Shown: positions 55,370 to 64,000 of the stretch, one piece after another
How positions within the stretch are numbered: position 1 is the first letter of the stretch
Layout: each line of letters opens with the position of its first letter
Origin: Diphasiastrum complanatum
Lineage: Eukaryota; Streptophyta; Lycopodiopsida; Lycopodiales; Lycopodiaceae
Assembly: GCA_029204225.1 (NCBI GenBank)
Contig: CM055098.1
Coordinates: 884,501-948,500, forward strand
DNA: 64,000 nt
Direction: 5' to 3'
Notes under the pieces: model-generated
The model's database searches: none
Told to the model about the DNA's origin: nothing
Seen by the model: only the letters and a program-made list of their open reading frames with translations
Made by a program: the position numbers and the translations under genes

Positions 55370-56391
55370 TCATAGTCTCTTGAACTGTGTGGGTGTTAGC
55401 TGCTCCTCCACATGCACTATCTTTTCTTCTTCACCTGGCTCAGCAAGGTTCATCGGTTGTATTCGCGCAGGTCCCTCGAAGACTTGTTTTGGTGGTGCTT
55501 GATTTTGATAGAGTTCTCTCTGGGCTTGCGGCATCATGATTACCACGTCGTCCAAGGTATAGTTCTTGAAAGTCTCAGGCATCTCGTGAACTAGCGCTCA
55601 TCGAGATTCCTCTTTCAGCATATTGATCTTAGCCCGACTGGTCATTTTTTGATTTTCTGTCACCTGTGTAGAAGATGACGCTGTATCTAATTCCAACTTG
55701 ATTGACTTCAAGGACTCCAATACTTTTTTTTTGTTCTTTTTTGTCATCTTGGTGGATTCGTCCTTGTTGTCTTTCATCGGGACTGCCGTGACATTCGCCT
55801 CATGGTTGCGAATATCCACATGCACTGTAGCTATTGCCTTATCAGGTAGATCACTCCAACGGATCACCTGGTTGTAGCAGTGCTTCAACTGATTCTTCTT
55901 ATTCACAAGTGCCTTGGGTGGATCAACCCTTGAGACTTTTGCCATGGCAGACTTTTGTGGTGGTTGAGCTGGTACTTTCCTGGTTCCGTAATGATCTGGG
56001 TCCATGTGGTGTAAGAACTGTTCATCAGTCAGCTCAATCTCTTTATTATAAGTTAGAGCATGTTGCCAAGGGACCAAATCATCATCCACTAGGTTCTCAA
56101 TAGGTTCTGCTGACAGCCATGCTACGTTTATCATATTCACCCCAAATGTGATGGGCGTGTCCATAGTGTAACACTTGGGTGAAGATGTACTAGGTTCTGG
56201 ATCTGATTCATATTGACATGCCTGATAGTCAATAGCTGCTAATGCATCCGTTCATATCACGACATCCGTCTCTGAATGATAGTGACTCCCTTTGGCTACC
56301 CTTGGGCAATCAATCGTGTGATCTGTCATGGATGATCCGTCATCAGCTTTGGGTGTAATAGGTTTCACCGCCCATGTGGTTGGATCAATCT
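55370..56391 (-). pseudogene. Gypsy protease-RT linker region
   Basis: Three minus-strand frames (55370-55582, 55598-56164 and 56252-56470) without a known domain. Visible features are Lys-rich KKNKKKVLESLKSIKLELDT and KVPAQPPQKSAMAK. It connects protease to reverse transcriptase in the same polyprotein. Several stops separate the parts. Confidence 0.6.
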
Positions 56392-57360
56392 TTACAGCCT
56401 GGTCTCTCTGTTCTTGAAGGTGAGTTTCTCCGTACCCCAATTGTGTACTACTTCCACAGTTCTCAACCATGGTCTTCCTAGTAAAACACGGTATGCAGAT
56501 GGAGATTTAGGTATATCCATGACTACAAAAGAATTCACAAACTGCATGCCTGCTATCTTTATAGGGATATCGGCAACTACACCTTTTGGTTTCACACAGG
56601 ATTGATCAGCTAGCTTGATGGCGAATCTTGCTGGCTTCAATCCTTGTAGACCCCATTTTTCGTACAAAGTAGTGGAGATCAAATTGAAACCCGATCCTCC
56701 ATCTACCAATGTTGCCTCGTCCTCGTATCTCTTGTGTTTGATTGGCAAAGTGATGTTGTGTTCCTCACTTTCCCATGCTGCTCCGATGTGGAGGACGTTA
56801 CTTGTTTCTTCATAGCCCTTACAATATATGGGCTCAAGCGCTACTGGATCATCATTCGCTTTGGCCCATTTAGCTATAAGGCTTTTCGCTTGTGGTGCAA
56901 TCCGCAGTAGTTCTCCGAGTGGTAAACTAACACGGCTTGACAGTAAAAGTGCGAGCCTTTCAGTGTGTGGTTCCTCAAGCTCCACCATGTGAAAAAGTGG
57001 TTCATGTTCCTGCAACCAATCATTCTGATCAGTGCGCAGTGGTGAGCCTATTTGTGGTTCCCGTTCGACGCCAATTGGAGGTTCCTCAAGATTATCTCTT
57101 TCTTGCTCTTTTTCCTCCGCTTGTGCTTTCTGTACCCAGTGTCTTATTTTTTGGTACTGTCTTCTTTCTTCCCTCACATTCGAATATGGTGCTGAAGTTG
57201 AGGTTTGGTGGTCAGTGACCGATGGTGGTGGTGAGGGAGCCACTTCCTTCCTCTTCTGCGCTCGCGTAACAACTAACGCAGGAGCGTGGAATTGTCGTCC
57301 TTCCAATGGCACCCCTGTTGGAACTGCTGGTTGTTGTATGGCAATGAAGTTTAGAGGTGC
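56392..57360 (-). pseudogene. Ty3/gypsy aspartic protease region
   Basis: A 306-codon frame that follows the zinc knuckles directly. The first two-thirds is charged linker (RREERRQYQKIRHWVQKAQ-like, Glu-rich). The protease has LVDGGSGFNLIST (active-site Asp as D-G-G-S instead of the common D-S/T-G), KLADQSCVKPKGVVADIPIK, and the conserved end YRVLLGRPWLRTVEVVHN. The frame upstream of MPLEGRQF is continuous with the knuckle frame. Confidence 0.88.
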
Positions 57361-57369
57361 ACTGGTTCC

Positions 57370-57554
57370 AGGTTTATATGGACAATTCTTGTAATAGTGT
57401 CCATAATCACATTCTCGACAGAAGGATGTATATTGTCCCTTGTAGGGACATTCTGCAATTCTGTGTCCTTCGTCGCATCCGTAGCAGCCGTAATTTCTTC
57501 CGCCTTGATGCTGAGTTTATAGGCCGCAACATATTCATTTATTGCAGGATCCAT
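57370..57554 (-). pseudogene. Gypsy gag C-end with two short-spaced zinc knuckles
   Basis: Minus-strand frame with CYGCDEGHRIAEC followed 11 residues later by CRECDYGHYYKNC. Both are C-X2-C-X3-H-X4-C, one residue shorter between second Cys and His than the usual gag knuckle. A TAA interrupts the frame upstream. Gag beyond about 57600 is lost, where copia sequence begins. Confidence 0.8.
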
Positions 57555-57659
57555 AAATGGTTCATATGGTCCGTATCACTGCTGCTGCTCAGGTTGAGGT
57601 GGCATTTGCTGTCTCTAGGACAATCTTCATTCGTTAGTACTATGCCAGGTACCATTGGA

Positions 57660-58641
57660 GTGTTCACTCCCTTACAATCTGTCATCTGAAAATCATCAAT
57701 GATTTTCTGGATGTATCTTCACTAGTGTAGATACAATCTTCCACCCTCAATATCTCTGTCAATGTGCAAGCCCAAGTAGCATTTTCCTTCACCTAGGTAT
57801 GATATTTCAAAGTGTCTTGAAATATCTTCATTCACCTGTGCAATCAGTGTGTCGTCAACGTAGACACCAATGATAATAGTTTCACCATCTACGACTTTCA
57901 CATAGACGTTATAGTCAGCCATTAAAGGTTGGAAGCCTAAGGATCTGAGTGCGTGATCCTTCTTCTTGTACCACTGCTTGGGATACTGTTTTAGTCCATA
58001 GATGCTCTTATGCATCCTGCAGGCATAGTCCGCAAATGACTTACAAGTAAAACCTAGTGGCTGGTCCATGTAGACTTTTGCGTTGAGATCTCCATGCAGG
58101 AATGCCGTCTTTTCATCTACAATATGGATCTTCGGATTGAAGGCTGCTGCATACGCGAACAATATGCATATAGAGGTATGCTTTTGACTATAGGAGGAAA
58201 CGTTTCAGTGTAGTCAATACCATACTTATGTGAAAAACCTTTTGCAACTAGTCTGGCTTTGTATTTGGATACATTGCCATCTAGTCCATATTTGTATTTG
58301 TAAATCCACTTACATTTGACATTCTTTCTGTCTGCTAGCACTGGTTCAAGAGTCCAGACTTTGTTCTTCTTCATGGAGTCCATCTTGTCTTCCATGGCCT
58401 TTATCCATTTGTCCTTTTCTAGACATTCAACAGCCTCTTGATAGGTTTGTGCTTCACCTCCAAATCCACAAAACTCTTCTTGAGTAGAAGCTGAACTGTC
58501 AGGTATAAACCTGAAAGTCTGTCTTCTCTCCCTTGTCGATCTTTTTGGAAATGGTGCATGGTCAGCAACTGCTTTGCCTTTGTCCTTCCTATTGACAATA
58601 GAACCACTATGTATTGCAGGTGTTCTGGAGACAGGCTGCAT
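57660..58641 (-). pseudogene. Ty1/copia reverse transcriptase fragment
   Basis: Minus strand: [39 protein letters not shown] and [20 protein letters not shown] (58117-58641), then after a shift [55 protein letters not shown] and YLGEGKCYLGLHIDRDIEGG (57722-58162). The catalytic Y-V-D-D is kept. It ends abruptly at the gypsy gag remnant on the left. Confidence 0.9.
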
Positions 58642-59095
58642 GTTTGCTGCTCATCATCTGAACTATCACTCGTTCATTCACAATCTGAACATCTTGATCT
58701 GGGTGTTCAGGGTCTACTCCCTCTATCGGTGTGGGCAAGTCGTAATACTGCTTGTTGAGAATATGGTAGCCGACTGGATCTTTGTCAGCCATCATTCTTT
58801 CTTCGTCAAACTTGACATCTCTGACAGTCATTACTTTGTTGCTCTCCAACATGTAGATCATATAGTATGATGAATGTACATCATAGCCTACCAAGAATCC
58901 TTGCTCCACCTCATCCAGTTTCTTTCTCTTCTTGTCTAGAATGTGTGCATATGCTACACATCTGAATATACGTACATGAGCCAGATTTGGCTTGTTATCC
59001 CACCACACCTCATGTGTGCCATTAGTACAGAGGCATGTATACACCTTGATCTGTCTTTTTCCAGACCTGCGAGTAAAATTTTTTATAACTCGCAC
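58607..59095 (-). pseudogene. Ty1/copia integrase C-part
   Basis: Minus strand, N-terminally truncated: EVWWDNKPNLAHVRIFRCVA, VGYDVHSSYYMIYMLESNKV and MTVRDVKFDEERMM mark the end of a copia integrase and the start of its linker. It runs straight into the reverse transcriptase fragment on its left. Confidence 0.85.
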
Positions 59096-59389
59096 CTGCT
59101 ATTACTTGCCAAGTTCTCCATTTAACTCGCCACTTTGATAGATTGCTTTGATCCTCAATTATGACAAGTAGGCAGCTCGGTGAGTTAAAAACCTATTACT
59201 CACATCTGTCATTACTCATCCTGTTTTACTCGCCAATAGTAAAAGTTAAAAAAAAAATTTGACAATCAGAATCCATCTATATTTGTAATACCACATATTT
59301 GAATAGTTATTCAAAAATGGCATTTTATACTTAGAAATGAGGATATGCGCTAGACAACTTTATACTTTGAAGAGGCCTTCACCATTTTT
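59096..59389. other. Non-coding with repeated ACTCGCC motifs
   Basis: AACTCGC(A/C)C and TTACTCGCCAA/TTACTTGCCAA motifs recur four or five times at 59080-59235. No coding sequence. Confidence 0.4.
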
Positions 59390-60125
<736 letters not shown>

Positions 60126-60169
60126 AACTGCTACTTACTTCTTGAAAAATAAATCTGACACTTTTAAAT

Positions 60170-60690
60170 TTTTCAAGCAGTTCAAGGCTTCCACAGAAAA
60201 TCAGACCCAGAGAAGCCATACGTTCTGATGGAGGAGGATAATTCATCTCCACCAAGTTCAAGGAATTTTGCAAAGATTCACCACAAGCTACTTTCCACAG
60301 TCCAATGGAATAGTAGAGAGGAAGAATTGAGCTCTCATTGAGAGTGCCATAAGCATGTTGGCCCATGCTTCCCTTCCAAAACGATTTTGGGCAGAAGCTG
60401 TCCCCACGGCTGCCTATTTACAAAATTGATCCATCATTAGAGCCCTGAATGGCAAGACACCATATGAGATGTGGACTGGATCAAAACCATCACTCAAACA
60501 TATTCAAGTTTCTGGTTGCATTGCCTATGCTCAAGTTCCTAAAGATCTGAGAGAAACTGGATGACAAGATGATGATCACCATTGCGTGCTCATCTTTTCT
60601 GATCCATTCAGCTCTCCTTGGCTCTCTCTTTGGAGGCTGCATTTCTGTGAGTTCGGTCACCGACCAAATGCCTTCACCTTTCAGAAGTGT
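60170..60690 (+). pseudogene. Ty1/copia integrase scrap
   Basis: Plus-strand remnant with stops: SDGGG...ISTKFKEFCK, SAISMLAHASLPKRFWAEAV, NGKTPYEMWTGSKPSLKHIQ. No flanking pol parts. The orientation is opposite to the LTR/gag piece on its right. Confidence 0.8.
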
Positions 60691-60757
60691 TTTGATTTTG
60701 AATTTCTATTCTCATCTGAATTGTTGTAGCCATATTGTGTTGTCTTAGAGAATCACT
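60674..60757 (-). pseudogene. Start of a copia gag, truncated
   Basis: An ATG at 60733 (minus) opens MATTIQMRIEIQNQNTSER just downstream of the primer site, then a stop. Only the first 19 residues or so remain. Confidence 0.35.
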
Positions 60758-60769
60758 GCTCTGATACCA
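60758..60769 (-). other. Primer-binding site, tRNA-iMet type
   Basis: GCTCTGATACCA on the plus strand, adjoining the LTR that begins at 60770. Confidence 0.9.
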
Positions 60770-61300
60770 TGTAGCAGAATTAACTTGTTTTTGTCCTTCT
60801 TGTTTCTTTTGCGTGGAAGTTTCAATTGTCTGCAGGATTCTATGCAAGCGACTACAAATCATAGATCAGAAGAATATTCAAGCAATCGAAAACAACGCAA
60901 AGGATGACATGGAAAAAATAGAGTAATTGTATTTCCATTTTTGTGTTTTTGAGTGAGTCATTCAGTGTCTCGCTTGTTGGCGGCCTGACGCTCCGCTTGG
61001 TAGCTATGTTTTGCTTGTTAGCATACTTTCATGCACAGCTCTCCTATCTCTCTCTACACACATTCCATCACCCCCTTGTGTGTTAATCAAAATGCGTATT
61101 TATCTCCATTATGTGGAGTTTACAAGATAGTTAATCAGAGAATTACAAGACAAGTTTATGTTAACCAACTAGTTAGTTATCCTTTGTTACCATTGTCTCT
61201 CGTAGCTGAGCGTGAAGTACAAGAATCCACGCTCGTCGAGCTGCTAGCTCTTAGCTCGAATCGTTTTCTTTCAGTTCAATTCTTTCTCCAGTGTGTTTCA
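60770..61300 (-). repeat. 5' LTR of a nested copia element
   Basis: Plus strand TGTAGCAGAATT ... GTGTGTTTCA, so TG...CA in both directions, 531 bp, directly next to a primer-binding site. It sits inside the protease-integrase part of the copia element to its right. The far end of the nested element is missing, so no target-site duplication could be confirmed. Confidence 0.65.
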
Positions 61301-62389
61301 TCATTTGGTTGAAGGGACGAAACATGAACACTTTTCTTTCGGCCTTTGAGGCATGTTTGACCTTCAACTCGGTCTACTTCACTTCGGTTTGGTTCAGCCT
61401 TCAAGATCTTTTTGTCCTTTGGGACATCTTTATTTTTCGAGATCTCTACGACAAAGTTGTAGGAGTTCACCATTTTTGACAAGAGAGTACATATAGATTT
61501 CTGATTCTAGTGCATGTAGTCAGTGTGGTATCCTCATCAAAGATTGTACACTGTTCAGAAGAGAAAGTAATAGTGTAGCCCTCATCAGTTATCTTAGAGA
61601 CTAATAACAGGTTCTTAGATAGTGGAGGTACGTGAAGAACATTTTGCGCGGAAATAGAAAGATCGTTGTTGAATACGATCTTGATTCTCCCTTTGCCTTC
61701 CATGTGGATGGTGCTTGAATCTCCGAGGTAGGTGAGTATAGGGCCAGTGACTTGTCTTTGACGGACATGTTGCTAGTCTTTCTCCGCATTTCTTCTTGAA
61801 GAAGGTGACCAATCACCTTTTGAAGAGTGAGGTCAAGTTGTGTGGAGATCATTACAACAAAGTGGTCTAGGACTTTGGTAAAGAGGAAAGCAAGGTCATA
61901 ACGGCATCATCATCTTGAATAGCACATCCTATAGCTGACAACTAATCCATTAAAGATTTAAAACTATTGATGTAAGAAGTGATGGTTGCATAATCAGACA
62001 TACTAAGTGTGAAGAACTTCCTTCTGAGATGTAACTTTGTAGTTTCATCATGAGTCTCCTACAGATTTGATAACAAGTCTAATGCTTCTTTGGAGAACTT
62101 GCACATGGTAATGTGAGATATTTGGGAGTCAGTTAGATTTAGCGTGATCACTACTAGGGCCTTCTGACCTTTGATCTTCCATGCCTTAGCTAATTGATGA
62201 TCAACACCTTCTAGCTTCGGGTCAACCCATCTACAACGTTCAAAGGTCTTTATCTATTAGCATTATCCGGAGTCTTAACTTCCAGATGTAGAAGTTAGAA
62301 CTGTTGAACTTGTCAATGATCCTAGCTTCGTTGGATGAAGAAGATGAGGAGTTACCAATAAGAGACATGCTGATAGTAATACAAATAGG
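61301..62389 (-). pseudogene. Ty1/copia gag-protease remnant
   Basis: Gag starts MSLIGNSSSSSSNEARIIDK at about 62389, then SSNFYIWKLRL; stops and one shift break it, after which AKAWKIKGQKALVVITLNLT and SMSDYATITSYINSFKSLMD are readable. The protease part at 61467-61703 shows FNNDLSISAQNVLHVPPLSK NLLLVSKI. It is cut at 61300 by the nested LTR. Confidence 0.85.
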
Positions 62390-62420
62390 ACAATCTTAAT
62401 CTATCGATTTATTGAGCTAT

Positions 62421-62432
62421 GCTCTGATACCA
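62421..62432 (-). other. Primer-binding site, tRNA-iMet type
   Basis: GCTCTGATACCA on the plus strand, 32 bases upstream of the gag ATG of the remnant at 61301-62389. Confidence 0.9.
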
Positions 62433-62435
62433 ATT

Positions 62436-62921
62436 TGTTGAAATGGGTAATGTGAACAAAGAAAGAGAGAAGGAAATAGTTGCGAAACAACTCTCCCGTT
62501 CTTATGGGTTTCTACTAGCAAACAACAGTCTTAAACGATTATGGTTGCAAAAATAGACTCACAGCTCAAGCGTTCTCATTTACAGGATCCTAAAAATCAA
62601 TTTACTCAAACAAATGAATGAGTACAGTCCACCGAAGAGATTAGAAGAGGTGTGGCATTACTGTAAATCAGATTCAGAACAAAGTTCAGTTTAGAATGTA
62701 AAATGATAGTGCTATGTGATAATGCAAGTTCCTCAAGCGTCAAGGACAACCATCGTCTGATCAGATACTAACAAGTCATAGACATCCGTGATATGATCAG
62801 AGTGAGTGAACAAGCATGAATAAGAAGTAAGAGTGTAATCAAATCACAACATCATATATCTACATTAAACACAGATGGTAGAACGTGTTGCTTCTATATT
62901 ACAATGAAAGCTTGAACAACA
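62436..62921 (-). repeat. 5' LTR of the gag-protease remnant
   Basis: Begins TGTTGAAATGGG three bases after the primer site. It contains GTCAAGGACAACCATC, the motif shared with the LTRs at 5.5 and 31.8 kb. The right end (AACAACA) is tentative; the LTR could extend beyond 63 kb. Confidence 0.55.
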
Positions 62922-63770
62922 CAATAATGGGTTACAGCCAGAATGGAGACATAACTTGGATGCTCGATATCATTCGCTCTGTTGGCAGAGCATCGTGGAG
63001 AATGCATAAGGAAAATGTATTTGTACACCGCATCCTTGCATCTAATTACAATAAATGTTTGTCATCTAACTACGTACTTTGTTGTACTCACGGAATAGTT
63101 GAACTACTATGATAGCTGTACAATAAATACATGGTCAGACGACTCGGGATTGCTGATGTGGACGAGGACGTCACATATTTTCTCTCACTTCGTATAATTC
63201 TTGAACTGGTTGGAGACGGTTCTCGTTGAAATAGACGACCTTCATTTTTTTTTTCTCACTTCGTATTTTTTTTGCGAAGACTTCCGAAGGTGTCGAAAAA
63301 ATCCGAAGGTGTTGAAAAACACTTCATTTGTTGAAGTGACCATTTTGTCACATTTTTGGGAAAATGCAAAAAAGCCGACAAAGAGTTTACTCTTCAGTCA
63401 CTAGTGGCTTTTGTGGATCTAGTACCTCGGGATTTTGGCATGGGCTTGAAACAATCAAGATCTACGTATCGAAGGAAATCTTTGTCCTCATATTCTCCCC
63501 TTCTTCCAAGGTGAACACCTAAAAAACTTCTATCTCTCTCTCTCACTACAGACTCCTTGCAGTGGCTCTTGGGGTATAGCCTATAGGCTCATCATGAATA
63601 GTGATACAGAGTCTTGATGGCCTTCACTAGATTTCTTTGTTGGTTCAACTAGTCGCTTGATCGGGATATCGTCTTCATCAAAAAATGGGTCCACGGTTTA
63701 TTACATCTGTTTGCGAATCATCACGTATGACAATTTTCCTTCAACGAAGTCATCTGACTCCTCGTCTTAA
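62922..63770. other. No gene recognised
   Basis: Mixed sequence. TTTCTCTCACTTCGTAT occurs twice (63180 and 63258), and CTCTCTCTCTCAC lies at 63533. Some of it may be LTR sequence of the element to the left. Confidence 0.4.
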
Positions 63771-64000
63771 TGGATTGTAGTGACAGAGCTTGAAACCATG
63801 GCTCTTTGGTAAGTAGTTTTTGTAATCCAAGTATCAGGATCGATCTTGACTACGGAATTGTGATTCCATAGAATTATACAGTTCTATCCCCAGTCATGAA
63901 GAGCTGGTGAGGTTCTAAGCCACGGTCTATCTAGTAGGACACTATAAGATTGGAGAGATTTGGACAAGTCCAAGACTACAAAATATAGCACGAAATGGAT
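63771..64000 (-). pseudogene. Ty3/gypsy protease end, runs off the window
   Basis: Minus strand: FVLYFVVLDLSKSLQSYSVL, LLDRPWLRTSPALHDWG, then a TAG and CIILWNHNSVVKIDPDTW. L-L-G-R-P-W-L is the conserved end of the gypsy aspartic protease and also occurs at 56.4 kb. The active-site part lies beyond 64000. Confidence 0.8.

Overview
The window looks like nuclear DNA of a land plant, most likely a fern or other non-seed plant. The basis is a long, intron-free pentatricopeptide-repeat (PPR) gene with a C-terminal DYW cytidine-deaminase domain (an organelle RNA-editing factor), embedded in AT-rich, intron-bearing, retrotransposon-dominated sequence. No bacterial or organellar gene order, rRNA, tRNA or CRISPR is visible. 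The species assignment is inference.

Layout. 0-9 kb: non-coding sequence with a long direct repeat (1-241 and 4753-4985), a TG/CA foldback microsatellite, a copia integrase scrap (2.7-3.4 kb) and a decayed copia pol with a candidate 3' LTR (5.5-8.7 kb, minus). 9.1-20.2 kb: a tandem array of one copia family on the minus strand: LTR A, a nearly intact gag-pol, LTR B, a mini-internal region, LTR C, and a second pol that carries a nested solo LTR with a 5-bp target-site duplication. 20.2-23.8 kb: plus-strand copia element (LTR, tRNA-Met primer site, gag, protease, integrase), cut off before reverse transcriptase. 24.3-27.7 kb: the PPR-DYW gene (minus, one frameshift) and a possible small three-exon gene just upstream. 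28.8-34.3 kb: gypsy and copia scraps.

34.7-39.4 kb is the least conventional block. On the plus strand, a decayed multi-exon protein with a coiled coil and an apparent transposase-like body is followed by its own TATA box and an ORF whose first residues match the histone H3 tail (SRTKQTAR) and whose later part matches the H3/CENH3 alpha-N region (LRDIKRLQKSTNMLIP). About one frameshift later comes a protein ending in a Ulp1/C48-peptidase-like Q...DSFSCG motif. I read this as a candidate two-gene DNA transposon, or a host gene cluster, with a histone-H3-like N-terminus attached to a SUMO-protease-like protein. It is the most promising undescribed item here.

40.3-44.1 kb: a gypsy-type LTR with polypurine tract, a coiled-coil accessory ORF in the position where env would lie, and a 24-bp minisatellite. 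46-48.5 kb: copia fragment and an LTR. 48.5-57.6 kb: a long minus-strand Ty3/gypsy element with gag zinc knuckles, protease, RT, RNase H and integrase, and downstream of pol a second member of the same accessory-ORF architecture. 57.6-64 kb: copia fragments, a gypsy LTR copy inverted relative to the 40-kb copy and carrying a 155-bp (GA)n expansion, a nested copia LTR, and another gypsy protease running off the window edge.

Functionally, the only convincing host gene is the PPR-DYW gene, with the small upstream gene and the H3-like/C48 block as candidates. Nearly everything else is nested, mostly inactivated LTR-retrotransposon sequence.
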